64,000 nucleotides of DNA from Synechococcus sp. A18-25c (GCF_014280035.1 NZ_CP047957.1:1922001-1986000); one strand, 5' to 3'. Counted from the stretch's first letter, positions 27,742 to 37,156 are shown. The notes: generated from the sequence alone by a model not told the origin. Numbers and translations are program-made.

Positions 27742-28071
27742 ATGGAGACCGCCAATCCCTTGCAACAGCTGCTGCTCCGCGGCCTGGGAACCACCACGCT
27801 GGTGGCTGATCGCTTGCGCGATGTCACCCAGGAGTGGGTGCGCAGCGGACGCCTGGATGCCACCCATGCCTCCGCCCTCGTGGATGACGTCTTAAAGGCA
27901 CTGCGCGGCGAAACCCCTGAGTTGGAGCAGCAGATGGGGCGCAACCTGGAGCGCAACCGCGACAATCTTCTTCAGGATCTCGGGCTGGCCAGCCAAAAGG
28001 AACTCGACGAACTGCGTGGCCGAATTGACAGGCTGGAGCAGCAACTGCGACAACGGGAGCGTCAGGAATGA
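27742..28071 (+). CDS. Phasin-like helical protein
   Basis: The protein has 109 residues. It has a helical N-terminus (NPLQQLLLRGLGTTTLVADRL) and a coiled-coil end (KELDELRGRIDRLEQQLRQRE). This resembles the short phasin-like / PhaF-type proteins annotated in cyanobacteria, but no PHA genes are nearby, so the function is open. It is divergent from lnt by 54 nt. Confidence 0.6.
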   Translation: METANPLQQLLLRGLGTTTLVADRLRDVTQEWVRSGRLDATHASALVDDVLKALRGETPELEQQMGRNLERNRDNLLQDLGLASQKELDELRGRIDRLEQQLRQRERQE

Positions 28072-28106
28072 ACCTGCCAGAATTGCGCTGAACGAACCGA
28101 CCTTCA

Positions 28107-28715
28107 GTGCGCGACATCCTGATCAGTTCCGCCGTCTGCATTGCCTGTTTGCTGGTGGCCCTGGTGAGCCAGATCGTGGCTCCCTCCACCGTGGTGGCCG
28201 CTGTGCCTGCACCCGCCGCGCAACCAGCAGCGGTTCAGACCGCCGATCTGACCGCCAACTCCAGCCCGATGGAGCTGGATCCTGAAGAGACCAATCCCAC
28301 CCTTTTCGCCATGGCTCCTGACTCCAACCAGGCTGACGCCTCCGCGCTCGGCGGCCCCATGAGTGCTGAAAAGTCGCAACTCACCGCCAGCGGCCTGCGC
28401 ATCACTGACATCGAAGTTGGCGACGGCGCTGAAGCCACCGCCGGTCAAACCGTGGTGGTGCACTACCGCGGCACCCTCGAAGACGGCACCCAATTCGATG
28501 CCAGCTACGACCGTGGCAAGCCCTTCAGCTTTCCCCTGGGGGCAGGCCGCGTGATCAAAGGCTGGGACGAAGGTGTCCAGGGCATGAAAGTGGGAGGCAA
28601 GCGCAAGCTGGTGATTCCCCCAGACCTCGGTTACGGCGCACGCGGTGCTGGTGGTGTGATTCCTCCCAACGCCACCTTGATCTTTGACGTCGAGCTCCTA
28701 GACATCAAGTCTTGA
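28107..28715 (+). CDS. FKBP-type peptidyl-prolyl cis-trans isomerase
   Basis: The protein has 202 residues from a GTG at 28107. An N-terminal signal or anchor ([20 protein letters not shown]) and an Ala/Pro-rich linker precede a C-terminal FKBP domain (~95-202: [44 protein letters not shown]). It is likely a lumenal or periplasmic folding catalyst. It is 43 nt upstream of sodN in the same direction. Confidence 0.92.
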   Translation: MRDILISSAVCIACLLVALVSQIVAPSTVVAAVPAPAAQPAAVQTADLTANSSPMELDPEETNPTLFAMAPDSNQADASALGGPMSAEKSQLTASGLRITDIEVGDGAEATAGQTVVVHYRGTLEDGTQFDASYDRGKPFSFPLGAGRVIKGWDEGVQGMKVGGKRKLVIPPDLGYGARGAGGVIPPNATLIFDVELLDIKS

Positions 28716-28758
28716 GCGCCAGTTAGGCTGTAGCAACGGCAGTTGATGACCCACCCGA

Positions 28759-29232
28759 ATGTTCCGCACGGCACTTTCAGACTTCTTCCAAGCCCTGCCT
28801 GCTGAGGCAGTGCAGGCCCACTGCGACGGCCCTTGCGGCGTCTATGACCCGGCATCCGCTCGCGTTGCAGCGGAAGCCGTTCTCTCCATGACCAAGAAAC
28901 TCAAGGGCATGGAGGCTCCTGCAGCTGGTGATGCTGCTGCATTGGCGACCTACAACAACACCTTTTCGCGTTATGTCGCGATCAAGGAAGAGGAAGCCGC
29001 AAAGGCCAAGAAGGAGCTGATGATCCTCTGGACCGACTACTTCAAGCCTGATCACCTCGCCACCTTCCCTGATCTCCACGACACCTTCTGGAAAGCAGCC
29101 AAACTCTGCAGTGCCTGCAAGGTGAACATCGATCAGGCCAAAGCTGAGGAATTGATGACTGCCGTTGAGAAAGTCCACGGCATGTTTTGGCAGTCCAAAG
29201 GCCGCAACGACGCCTGGGTGACGGCATCCTGA
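28759..29232 (+). CDS. sodN: Nickel superoxide dismutase
   Basis: The protein has 157 residues. A 20-residue leader ends in ...EAVQA, then the mature N-terminus HCDGPCGVYDP, the nickel hook with His21, Cys22 and Cys26 as ligands. The four-helix bundle follows. It dismutates superoxide; it is the main SOD in many marine picocyanobacteria. Leader removal needs SodX, encoded just downstream. Confidence 0.97.
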   Translation: MFRTALSDFFQALPAEAVQAHCDGPCGVYDPASARVAAEAVLSMTKKLKGMEAPAAGDAAALATYNNTFSRYVAIKEEEAAKAKKELMILWTDYFKPDHLATFPDLHDTFWKAAKLCSACKVNIDQAKAEELMTAVEKVHGMFWQSKGRNDAWVTAS

Positions 29233-29597
29233 CCACACCGTTCAAGCTGGCCCCATCTCTCCCAGCAGCAGGTCCTAAGGATCTGCTGCTGTTTTTTTTG
29301 GGACGACGACGCCTGTTCGAAGTGCAGGGACCCTCGATGTTGCCAGCGCTGAACCCAGGGCAGCGACTGCTGGTGAAGCCGCATCGACTGGGTCAAGCGC
29401 TGCCCCAGACCGGATCGATCGTGGTCTGCAGGCATCCCACCAAGCCTGATCTCATCATCACCAAACGCCTGTCTGGATGCACCGATCAGCAGCTGGACTT
29501 GCGCGGTGATAATTCACAGGCCAGCACCGACAGCCGGCACTTCGGCCCTGTGCCCGTGGAAAGCCTGATCGGCGTAGCCACGGCGATCGTGACCTGA
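29187..29597 (+). CDS. sodX: NiSOD maturation protease SodX (signal-peptidase-like)
   Basis: The maximal frame from an ATG inside sodN gives 136 residues. The S26-type active-site region (FEVQGPSMLPALNPGQRLLV with Ser, and ITKRLSG with the Lys) is clear, and GDNSQASTDSRHFGPV is the usual C-terminal box. The start is uncertain: the N-terminal ~40 codons run through a terminator hairpin, and TTG at 29298 would begin just after it. It processes the SodN leader. Confidence 0.85.
   Translation: MAVQRPQRRLGDGILTTPFKLAPSLPAAGPKDLLLFFLGRRRLFEVQGPSMLPALNPGQRLLVKPHRLGQALPQTGSIVVCRHPTKPDLIITKRLSGCTDQQLDLRGDNSQASTDSRHFGPVPVESLIGVATAIVT
29263..29299 (+). terminator. Strong intrinsic terminator between sodN and sodX
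   Basis: A 13-bp stem (CAGCAGCAGGTCC with GGATCTGCTGCTG, one G-T wobble) closes a TAA loop and is followed by eight T (29292-29299). It begins 30 nt after the sodN stop and lies within the open frame of sodX. Confidence 0.85.
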
Positions 29598-29637
29598 TCA
29601 AGCGCTGCCATACGATCGCCTCGTAGTGGAGACGGTA

Positions 29638-30000
29638 ATGGAACTGTCACCCGTCGCTCCAATCGGAGCGGCACTGATCACCTGCCTGATTGGCCTGGGG
29701 GGCTTTGCGATGCGCCAGAGCCTGCTGTCCAAACTGTTTTCGATCGATGTGGCTGCAACCGGGGTGATCACCCTGTTCATCGTGGTGGCCTCACGCACCG
29801 GGCTGGTGCCGCCGATTATCAGCCTTCAAAACGAGGTCTCACCCTTCATCGCCGATCCCTTCCCCCAGGGGGTGATTCTCACGGCGATCGTGATCGGGTT
29901 CTCGGTGGAAGCCCTGGCGCTGGTGCTGCTCCGCCACATGGCACGAGAGCATCCACTGCTGCGCGTTGATGACTTTGATCGTGAAGTCACAGGGCCATGA
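29638..30000 (+). CDS. mrpC: Mrp antiporter subunit C (MnhC/NuoK-like)
   Basis: The protein has 120 residues from an ATG at 29638 (GTG at 29626 is possible). It has three transmembrane helices in NuoK style (ALITCLIGLGGFAMRQ, TGVITLFIVVASRTG, ILTAIVIGFSVEALALVLL). It is the first gene of the Mrp operon and overlaps mrpD by 4 nt. Confidence 0.85.
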   Translation: MELSPVAPIGAALITCLIGLGGFAMRQSLLSKLFSIDVAATGVITLFIVVASRTGLVPPIISLQNEVSPFIADPFPQGVILTAIVIGFSVEALALVLLRHMAREHPLLRVDDFDREVTGP

Positions 30001-31487
30001 CAGCAGCCAGCCTGATCCTGGGATGGCTGTTGCTTCCAGCCATCGCGGCCTTTCTGGCCGCACTGCTACCCAAGCTCGGGCGTGGGTTGTTGTTCGCGAT
30101 GCCAGGCCTAAGCCTGTTGGTCGCCGCTTGTTATCTGGGGCCTCAGGCATCCCTGCTGCCACTCACCATCAGCGTGAATCCGGCCGTCACCCTGCAGCTC
30201 GACACACCGCAACTGCCCTTTGTGCTGCTGAATGCGCTGGTGCTGTTGGCGATCGCTTTGCAGGAAACCCAGCAACACAGCCGTCACCTGCGCGTGGTGT
30301 TGCTGCTGGTGCTGCATGGGGCCCTCAACTCGATTTATCTGGCAGCCGATCTGGTCAGCATCTATGTGGCAATAGAGCTGATCTCGATCGTCAGTTTCCT
30401 GCTGATGGTGGATCTCAAGCATCGAGCCAGCCTCTGGGTCGCGTTTCGCTATCTGCTGCTTGGCGATCTGGCGATGCAACTCTTCCTCTTGGGAGTTCTG
30501 ATCGTCTACGCCACCTCGGGATCCTTTGCCATCAACGCTGCCGCGGGCGCTCCTGGTGTCGCCATCGTCATGATGGTGGTGGGTTTACTGATCAAATCCG
30601 AAGCCTTCCTGCCGGGGTTTTGGCTGCCAAAAACCCATGCGGCCATTTCAGCCGATATGTCAGCGCTGCTCTCTGGAAGTGTGGTGACCGCTGGCATCGC
30701 CCCCCTCAGCCAATTAGGCCTCATCAACGCGCAGGCAGCGCAACTGATGCTGATTTTTGGCCTGTTGAGCGTGGTGATTGGCGGGGTCGGGGCCTTGGTG
30801 CAAGACGACATCAAACGCCTGCTGGCCTGGAGCACGGTGTCGCAGATGGGTTTCGCGCTTCTGGTTCCTACGGCGGCCGGCCTGTATGCCCTGGCCCATG
30901 GTCTCGGGAAAGCCGCGCTGTTTCTTGGGGTCGGGGGACTGCCGACGCGCTCGATTCGATCCCTGCAACAACAGAACATCCCAGGCCGAATCGGTTGGCC
31001 GATGCTGCTGGCAGGCCTATCCCTGATCGGCCTGCCGATCAGTCTTGGCTACGGCGCCAAAGAGGCCCTGGTCCAAGCATTGCCGCCACCGGTGGCCGCT
31101 GTGGTGGGCTGGCTCGGACTGATCACAGCTTTGGTTCTGGTGAAACTGCTGCCGGATCGCTGGTCAAGCCAACCAGCACTCGCGGAAACCCGATCCCGTG
31201 ACATCCCTGCCATCCCAGTCACCGGCATCTGGGTGCTGTGCGGAACCTTGTACGTCCTCACTGCCGTGCTGAATCAACCCCTCGGATTGAGTGGAACACC
31301 GTTGCTGAAAACTGCCCTGGTGCTTGGTCTGGCAGTGATCGGTGAACGCATGGTGCGTCCATCACTGCGCGGCTGGAGGCCTCCGGACCTGGAACGTTTC
31401 AGAGCCATCGTGGTGGCCACAGGACTCACCTTGCTGCTGGCAACGGTGATCAGCAACACCTTTTCAATGGGAGCCGCCCTGCCATGA
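29997..31487 (+). CDS. mrpD: Mrp antiporter subunit D (NuoM/NdhD-like)
   Basis: The protein has 496 residues with ~14 helices. Key proton-path residues are visible: Glu in IYVAIELISIVSF, Lys in LIKSEAFLPGFWLPKTHAA and Lys in DDIKRLLAWSTVSQMG. It is the ion-conducting subunit of the cation/proton antiporter. This is the only large NuoL/M/N-type subunit in the operon. Confidence 0.92.
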   Translation: MTAASLILGWLLLPAIAAFLAALLPKLGRGLLFAMPGLSLLVAACYLGPQASLLPLTISVNPAVTLQLDTPQLPFVLLNALVLLAIALQETQQHSRHLRVVLLLVLHGALNSIYLAADLVSIYVAIELISIVSFLLMVDLKHRASLWVAFRYLLLGDLAMQLFLLGVLIVYATSGSFAINAAAGAPGVAIVMMVVGLLIKSEAFLPGFWLPKTHAAISADMSALLSGSVVTAGIAPLSQLGLINAQAAQLMLIFGLLSVVIGGVGALVQDDIKRLLAWSTVSQMGFALLVPTAAGLYALAHGLGKAALFLGVGGLPTRSIRSLQQQNIPGRIGWPMLLAGLSLIGLPISLGYGAKEALVQALPPPVAAVVGWLGLITALVLVKLLPDRWSSQPALAETRSRDIPAIPVTGIWVLCGTLYVLTAVLNQPLGLSGTPLLKTALVLGLAVIGERMVRPSLRGWRPPDLERFRAIVVATGLTLLLATVISNTFSMGAALP

Positions 31488-31879
31488 AACGATCCGCCAG
31501 CCCCCTTCAGATCGCCGCAATCCTGGCGGCCTGGCTGCTGCTCAGTTCCAGCCTGAGCGTTCTCAATGTGTTGATTGGCCTGGGAGTTGCCCTGCTGATG
31601 CCGCCGTTGAACCAGCGCAAAACCAATCGCAGCAACCTGATCGCCATGCTCCGGATGATTCCGACAACAACGGTTCAAGGCCTCAAAGAAGGTCTCTTAC
31701 TCCCATTCCAAGGTTTGCAGAGCCGGCCCGAGGTTCAGGACGACCCATGGCCTCCATGGGCCGGGCGCGATCCACTGCTGAGATTTAGCTGGCTTGTGAT
31801 GGTCTGCTTCACGCCCACAACACTCGTTCTGAAAACCACCCGCGAGTCCGTGCGAACCCATCTGGAGCAACTGCCATGA
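31484..31879 (+). CDS. mrpE: Mrp antiporter subunit E
   Basis: The protein has 131 residues with an N-terminal pair of helices (IAAILAAWLLLSSSLSVLNVLIGLGVALL) and a cytoplasmic tail, as in MnhE. It is required for complex assembly in studied systems. It overlaps both neighbours by 4 nt. Confidence 0.85.
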   Translation: MKRSASPLQIAAILAAWLLLSSSLSVLNVLIGLGVALLMPPLNQRKTNRSNLIAMLRMIPTTTVQGLKEGLLLPFQGLQSRPEVQDDPWPPWAGRDPLLRFSWLVMVCFTPTTLVLKTTRESVRTHLEQLP

Positions 31880-32130
31880 CCGCCGCAGAGCTCGCCCTCG
31901 ACCTCATGGAAGTGGCAGCACTGCTGGCCACGCTGGCCCTGATCCAGACGGGTTGCCGCATGTCGCGGATCGCCTGCTTGGGAAGTCTGTCGGTGCGACT
32001 GCCAGTGATTCTTCTTGTGCTGTCCGTACTGCGCGACGACTGGATGCTGGGCCTAGTCGCTGTGGTGACCTTGATCAGTGGCGATGCTGGCCTTGTGCTC
32101 TTAGCGCGTTGGGCAGGAGACGCACCATGA
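31876..32130 (+). CDS. mrpF: Mrp antiporter subunit F
   Basis: The protein has 84 residues and about three short helices, the size and layout of MrpF/MnhF. Its position between mrpE and mrpG, with 4-nt overlaps at both ends, supports the call more than sequence does. Confidence 0.8.
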   Translation: MTAAELALDLMEVAALLATLALIQTGCRMSRIACLGSLSVRLPVILLVLSVLRDDWMLGLVAVVTLISGDAGLVLLARWAGDAP

Positions 32131-32462
32131 ACGCCCTGCTCTCAACCCCTGTCTTGCCGAGCTTGGCATGGGGCCTGATTGGCCTTGGCATCCTGCTGTG
32201 GTTCTGGGGAACGCTGCCGCTGCTGCTGCGGCGATCGATCTTTTTTCGACTGCACGCGCTCACGGTCGCCGACACGATCGGATCGCTGTCGATCGTGAGC
32301 GGACTGCTGCTGCTCAGAAGTCGCGAATGGCCGTTGCTGCTGCTCAGCCTGATCAGCTTGGTGCTCTGGAACTCCACCTTCAGCATTGTGCTCAGCCGAC
32401 TGGCGGCAGACCAAGCCACGGATCCGCAAACCGGCGTTCTGCATGAGGAGGCGATCCGATGA
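32127..32462 (+). CDS. mrpG: Mrp antiporter subunit G
   Basis: The protein has 111 residues from an ATG that overlaps the mrpF stop (ATGA). It has three helices with RLHALTVADTIG after helix 1, the characteristic segment of MnhG/MrpG. Confidence 0.88.
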   Translation: MNALLSTPVLPSLAWGLIGLGILLWFWGTLPLLLRRSIFFRLHALTVADTIGSLSIVSGLLLLRSREWPLLLLSLISLVLWNSTFSIVLSRLAADQATDPQTGVLHEEAIR

Positions 32463-32965
32463 CTCCGACCTATGTCCTGCCCCCTTTACTGGGCATCCCC
32501 CTGATTGGTCTGGCACTGGTGCGCTGTGATGACCCCTGGAAAGCCTTGGTGCTGCGTAGCGCTCTCGGGGGCTTTGCTTCCCTGTTGTTCGCCACCTACG
32601 GCGCCGTCGATGTGGCACTCACCGAAGCTCTCGTTGGCACCTTGTTGTCCACCCTCCTGTATTCGGTGGCGATCAAACACACCACCACATTCCGACTTCT
32701 GCAGGATCCACAGGCGCCGATGCCGCTGGAGCAGAAGGAACAACTCAAACGCTTGCTCACAACGGTGGGGCTGCAACTCGAGCTGGTCGACACAGCACCT
32801 GCCAAGGACAAGGGAGATTTGCATGCCACCTGGATTGGCGACGCAAACGAGCACCCCAGCGTTCGGATGCGACACCGATCCCTGCTTGACGCACTCATGA
32901 CCCAAGACCCCGCCACGGCGAAGGCCATGAATCTTGTTTTGGATCCTTCTCTGACAAGCCAATGA
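32459..32965 (+). CDS. Short MrpA-like / MbhD-type subunit (DUF4040)
   Basis: The protein has 168 residues. Three N-terminal helices contain VLRSALGGFASLLFATYGAVDVALTEALVGT, the MbhD/DUF4040 module that in other bacteria is the C-terminal part of MrpA. The NuoL-like bulk of MrpA is missing, and a soluble tail of ~85 residues follows. It is coupled by 4-nt overlaps. Confidence 0.8.
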   Translation: MTPTYVLPPLLGIPLIGLALVRCDDPWKALVLRSALGGFASLLFATYGAVDVALTEALVGTLLSTLLYSVAIKHTTTFRLLQDPQAPMPLEQKEQLKRLLTTVGLQLELVDTAPAKDKGDLHATWIGDANEHPSVRMRHRSLLDALMTQDPATAKAMNLVLDPSLTSQ

Positions 32966-33645
32966 CGCGCTTTTTCTTGCCCTTGCTGGCGCTGATGGGC
33001 TTCGTGATCACGCTGGTCAACGCCGGATGCGGGCTGGTCGAAGGGATGAACCAGGTGGTCCCCGGTCCACTGTCAGCAACAGCGCTGGTGGATCAATTCG
33101 GTGTGCCCAACGTGGTGACACCGATTGTTCTCGATCTGAGGCTTTACGACACGGTGGGGGAAGTGATCGTGTTCACGCTGGCCTCAATGGGTGTTCACCA
33201 GCTGCTTCACGACGAAGTCGCCAGCGAACAACTGAAACCCGCCGATGATGAAGCAGTGGTGATGTTGTTTCGCATCGCCACCGTTCTCAATACGTTGATC
33301 GCCGTTGAACTGGCTGTGCGAGGACACCTGAGTCCGGGTGGTGGATTTGCAGCAGGGGTGGCCGGCGGAACAGCTCTGGCGCTGGTGCTTCTCTTCGGTG
33401 GCTCCGCAGAGGCGATGCGGGCTTATCGATCCATGCGGGCCGAAGTGCTTGAAGAGAGCGCTGTGCTGCTGTTCATCGTGCTCAGCTTGCTCCTTCTGGA
33501 GGGCATCAATCTGCCGACCGGCGATTACGGAGCTGTGCTTAGTGGAGGGTTGCTCCCCATCCTCAACATCCTCGTCGGGATGAAGGTGACCCTGGGGTCC
33601 TGGGGAATGATTCAGCGCTTTTTAAGCACCAATCAACTCCATTAA
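32962..33645 (+). CDS. mrpB: Mrp antiporter subunit B
   Basis: The protein has 227 residues. The N-terminal third resembles the MbhE-like extension ([26 protein letters not shown]). The rest is the MnhB domain with [20 protein letters not shown] and INLPTGDYG. Its TAA overlaps the TAA of convergent trpC in a TTAA palindrome. Confidence 0.88.
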   Translation: MTRFFLPLLALMGFVITLVNAGCGLVEGMNQVVPGPLSATALVDQFGVPNVVTPIVLDLRLYDTVGEVIVFTLASMGVHQLLHDEVASEQLKPADDEAVVMLFRIATVLNTLIAVELAVRGHLSPGGGFAAGVAGGTALALVLLFGGSAEAMRAYRSMRAEVLEESAVLLFIVLSLLLLEGINLPTGDYGAVLSGGLLPILNILVGMKVTLGSWGMIQRFLSTNQLH

Positions 33646-34526
33646 CCCTGAACCAACTGGCGCAAACCCGCCTCAACATCCGGCTGACGCATCAGCGCCT
33701 CCCCCACCAGCACCGCTCCGGACCCGGCTTGCTGCACCCGATCCAGATCAGGTCGCGCAAACAGACCTGACTCGCTGACCAGCAGGGCACCTTGCTGACG
33801 CAGTCGCTCACCAAAACGCTCCATCAACCGCTCGGTGGTGGCCAGATCCGTCTCAAAACTGGTGAGATCCCGATTGTTGATACCAATCAGGGGGAATTCT
33901 CCGATGGTCAGCACCCGCTCCAGCTCCTGCTCGTCGTGCACTTCCACCAGCACCGTGAGACCGAGCGTCTTGGCCACTTTGCGCAGGTAAGCCAGATCCT
34001 GATCCGAGAGGATCGCCGCAATCAGCAGTGCAGCATCGGCGCCGGCGGCGCGGGCCTGATACAGCTGATGAGGGCTCAGGATGAAGTCTTTGCAGAGCAG
34101 GGGCAGATCGACGGCCTCACGCACAGCAATCAGCACATCAAACCCACCCTGGAAAAAGGTCTTGTCGGTGAGCACGGAAAGGCAGCTGGCACCACCAGCG
34201 GCGTAGGCACGCGCAATCGCCACTGGGTCAAAATCCTCGCGGATGACCCCTTTGCTGGGACTGGCCTTTTTCACCTCGGCAATCACCGCCGGCATCACCG
34301 GCGCCGCACGTAAGGCCCCAAGAAAATCCCGCGGTGCAGGCAGCTTTGCGACCCGGGCCTTCAGCTGCGCCAGCGGCATGCGCTGACGGGCTGTCTCGAT
34401 TTCCCGGTCTTTTTCCCAGACGATCTTTTCGAGGATGTTGCGCGGTTCGCTGTCCTCATGCGGGATCGCGTATTCGAGATGAGCCACCTGAACCTTGGGG
34501 TTGGGTGGGCGACGACGAATCTCCAT
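33642..34526 (-). CDS. trpC: Indole-3-glycerol phosphate synthase
   Basis: The protein has 294 residues from the ATG at 34526 (an ATG at 34538 is possible). The TIM-barrel motifs [50 protein letters not shown] and LVSESGL are complete. It makes the indole ring in tryptophan biosynthesis. It stands alone, 25 nt downstream of lpdA. Confidence 0.96.
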   Translation of the reverse strand: MEIRRRPPNPKVQVAHLEYAIPHEDSEPRNILEKIVWEKDREIETARQRMPLAQLKARVAKLPAPRDFLGALRAAPVMPAVIAEVKKASPSKGVIREDFDPVAIARAYAAGGASCLSVLTDKTFFQGGFDVLIAVREAVDLPLLCKDFILSPHQLYQARAAGADAALLIAAILSDQDLAYLRKVAKTLGLTVLVEVHDEQELERVLTIGEFPLIGINNRDLTSFETDLATTERLMERFGERLRQQGALLVSESGLFARPDLDRVQQAGSGAVLVGEALMRQPDVEAGLRQLVQG

Positions 34527-34550
34527 GGCTGGTAGCAACGCGAATTGAAC

Positions 34551-35999
34551 TCAGGCAGCGGCGAGAAGCGCAGCTGCAGCCTGCTTGTAGGCCACTTCAA
34601 CGACTTCGCTGAGGGTGGGATGGGTGTGAACCTCCGTAGCCAGCTGACGCACGCTCTGACGGCGGGCCACAGCGTTGGACACCTCCTGGATCAGATCAGC
34701 GGCATGCAGCCCATAGATGTGCGCTCCCAGCACCTCACCAGTGACCTTGTTGAACAGCAGCTTCATCAACCCTTCGCTCTCCAGCTCGGCCAGAGCCTTG
34801 GAGTTGGCCTTGAAGTAGCTGCGGACAACACCCAACTCGAAGCCCTGATCGACCGCTTCCTGCTTGGCATCCGCTTCACTCAGACCGACCGAGCTGATCT
34901 CGGGGTGGGTGAAGGTCGCCGCAGGGATGCTGCGGTAGTCGATCTCCCGGTTGTGGCCAAGGATGTTGTCGATGGCAACGGTGCCCTGAGCAGCAGCGGT
35001 GTGGGCCAGCATCAACTTGCCAGTGACATCACCGACCGCCCAAAGATGGTCCACGGGCTGATCGTTGGCCAGCACACGCATCCGGTCGTCAATGGGCACG
35101 AAACCCCGGTTGGTTTCAACGCCAAATGCCTCAAGGTTGAGATCCTTGCTGCTGGGAACACGGCCCGTCGCCACCAGCACCGCATCCACCTCCAAGGTTT
35201 CCACAGGGTTGCGGGTCTCCATGTCGACCAACTCGATCTGGACAGGAGCGCCAGGCTTGATCGACTTGGCCAACACGCCGGAACGGGCATCGATATCCCG
35301 CCCATCGATCAACTTGCGAGCCGCCAGTTTGGCAATGTCTGGATCGAAGGTGGGCATCACCCGATCCAGGGCCTCGATCATGGTCACCTCGCAACCCAAC
35401 GCGGTGTACACATCCGCAAATTCCAGACCGATATAACCGCTGCCAATGATGGCGATCCAGCGCGGCAGCCACTCAAGATTCACCGCCTCATCACTGGTGA
35501 ACACACTGCGACCGTCGGTTTCAATCCCAGGGGGCACAAAGGGATCAGACCCCGTTGCCAGAATCACATCACGGGCTGTGAGCACCCGATCCACTCCACT
35601 GACCTCACGGACACCCACCTGTTGAGGGCCCGCCAGCCGTCCCTTGCCGCGAATGATGGTGACACCGGCCCGTTCGAGGGTCTTGGTGAGGTTGCTGCGG
35701 ATCGTGGCCACCAGATCATTGGCATGGTCCGCGATCTTCTGGCGCTCAAACCGGACCGGCGCTGCATGAATACCGAAACTGGACAGATGCTCAGCATCGG
35801 CAAGCTCACGAACCCGGCCGGACGCCGCCAGCAACGCTTTGGAGGGAACACAGCCGCGATTGACGCAGGTCCCGCCCATGTCTCGGGATTCGATGATCGC
35901 AACTTTCAGACCATGTTCAGCGGCGTGTTTGGCCGCATCGAAACCGCCGTAGCCGGCACCGATCACGATCACATCGAAGTCGAAACTGGCGTCGCTCAC
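34551..35999 (-). CDS. lpdA: Dihydrolipoyl dehydrogenase (E3)
   Basis: The protein has 482 residues. The FAD-binding GAGYGGFDAA, the redox pair GGTCVNRGCVPSKALL, the NAD-binding GSGYIGLEFA and the C-terminal His-Glu dyad in HTHPTLSE are present. It serves the pyruvate dehydrogenase and glycine-cleavage complexes. It overlaps the upstream methyltransferase gene by 4 nt. Confidence 0.95.
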   Translation of the reverse strand: MSDASFDFDVIVIGAGYGGFDAAKHAAEHGLKVAIIESRDMGGTCVNRGCVPSKALLAASGRVRELADAEHLSSFGIHAAPVRFERQKIADHANDLVATIRSNLTKTLERAGVTIIRGKGRLAGPQQVGVREVSGVDRVLTARDVILATGSDPFVPPGIETDGRSVFTSDEAVNLEWLPRWIAIIGSGYIGLEFADVYTALGCEVTMIEALDRVMPTFDPDIAKLAARKLIDGRDIDARSGVLAKSIKPGAPVQIELVDMETRNPVETLEVDAVLVATGRVPSSKDLNLEAFGVETNRGFVPIDDRMRVLANDQPVDHLWAVGDVTGKLMLAHTAAAQGTVAIDNILGHNREIDYRSIPAATFTHPEISSVGLSEADAKQEAVDQGFELGVVRSYFKANSKALAELESEGLMKLLFNKVTGEVLGAHIYGLHAADLIQEVSNAVARRQSVRQLATEVHTHPTLSEVVEVAYKQAAAALLAAA

Positions 36000-36871
36000 C
36001 CGGAGTGTTGCGTGGAAGCGGTCATTGTCGCCCGTCGACGTTCCAGAAGGAGAGGAACCGCTGCAGCTGCCACATTCAACGACTCCAACCGAGGGCTATG
36101 GGGCAGGGTCACACCATGGCTGCAACAGGCTTGGAGCAATGGATGCAGGCCTGATCCTTCATTGCCGAGCACCAACACCGTGGGTTGGCACCAATCCAGT
36201 TCCCAATAAGGGATGACAGAACACTCGGCTGCAGCGTCGGGCACCAGGGTGCCCACTACCTGAAGGCCTCGCTTTCGGGCCTGACGGAGTTGCAAGGCGA
36301 GTTGTTCCACGCCGACATCGTGGGTGGGCCCGAAGCGTCGGAAGGGCACACGCAGCACAGCGCCGACCGCTGAACGCAGCACTTTCGGAGCAAGCGGGTC
36401 AGCACCCGCCGCCAGCCACACCTGCTCCACATCAGCCCCAAGGGCAGTGCGCAGCAAAGTGCCCAGATTGCCGGGGTCCTGAACACGATCAAGCGCCAAC
36501 ACAAACGATGGTGTTGACCCAGGCGTTGGCAACCGCTCGAGAGGGAGAAGACAGGCCACACCGTCCGGATTCACCGTGGACAAGGCCGCCTTCAGGGCAA
36601 CGTCCGACATCGGTTGCACACGAATAAAACCCGACAGTCGCTGCAGAAAGGCCGTATGGGCGTCGAGCCAATCCGTCGTAGCGAACACCTGAACTGGCTC
36701 TGGGAGCTGGTCCTTCAGAGCCATCAGTTCTTGGAGTTGGTGGGTGCCTTCGAGCAACAGATGACCGTCCTGCTGTCGGCCAGACGGCGAAGACAGCATT
36801 CGCAGACGCCGGATCAACGGATTGCGACGACTGGAGATCAGATCAGCCGCCTGTTCCGCCAAGGGGCTCAC
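35996..36871 (-). CDS. SpoU-type RNA 2'-O-methyltransferase
   Basis: The protein has 291 residues. An N-terminal substrate-binding region (ISSRRNPLIRRLRML, LLEGTHQLQELM) precedes the SPOUT domain with LDRVQDPGNLGTLLRTA, VLGNEGSGL and ESLNVAAAAVPLL. It methylates rRNA or tRNA; the target is not predictable. It is 1 nt from the next gene downstream of the small hypothetical at 36873. Confidence 0.9.
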   Translation of the reverse strand: MSPLAEQAADLISSRRNPLIRRLRMLSSPSGRQQDGHLLLEGTHQLQELMALKDQLPEPVQVFATTDWLDAHTAFLQRLSGFIRVQPMSDVALKAALSTVNPDGVACLLPLERLPTPGSTPSFVLALDRVQDPGNLGTLLRTALGADVEQVWLAAGADPLAPKVLRSAVGAVLRVPFRRFGPTHDVGVEQLALQLRQARKRGLQVVGTLVPDAAAECSVIPYWELDWCQPTVLVLGNEGSGLHPLLQACCSHGVTLPHSPRLESLNVAAAAVPLLLERRRATMTASTQHSG

Positions 36872-36872
36872 C

Positions 36873-37121
36873 TCAAAAGCTGGCGTGTTTCCGCACTTTC
36901 AACCCTTCATGAAGGCTCAGCTCTTTGCCTTCAATATCCATGCCATTCACAGCAGCGATCTCGCCTTTAATTCCTTCGGCTGCGAGATTCTCAACCAACT
37001 TTTTGATCACCTGATCTTCAACAGCCGACTGGTCGATGTTGTCGGGCGTGAGAAATTCCAGAAACTTTCCGACCTTGGAAGCCACCACCTCCGATGAGTT
37101 GGAGATCTTCAAAACAATCAT
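36873..37121 (-). CDS. Conserved hypothetical small protein
   Basis: The protein has 82 residues from the ATG at 37121 (MIVLKISNSSEVVASKVGKFLE...). It is soluble and alpha/beta in style. I recall similar proteins across marine picocyanobacteria, but with no assigned function. It lies between tRNA-Leu and the methyltransferase gene on the same strand. Confidence 0.7.
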   Translation of the reverse strand: MIVLKISNSSEVVASKVGKFLEFLTPDNIDQSAVEDQVIKKLVENLAAEGIKGEIAAVNGMDIEGKELSLHEGLKVRKHASF

Positions 37122-37156
37122 GGCCGGTTGTCGGAGATTGACTCCAACAAGATAGT

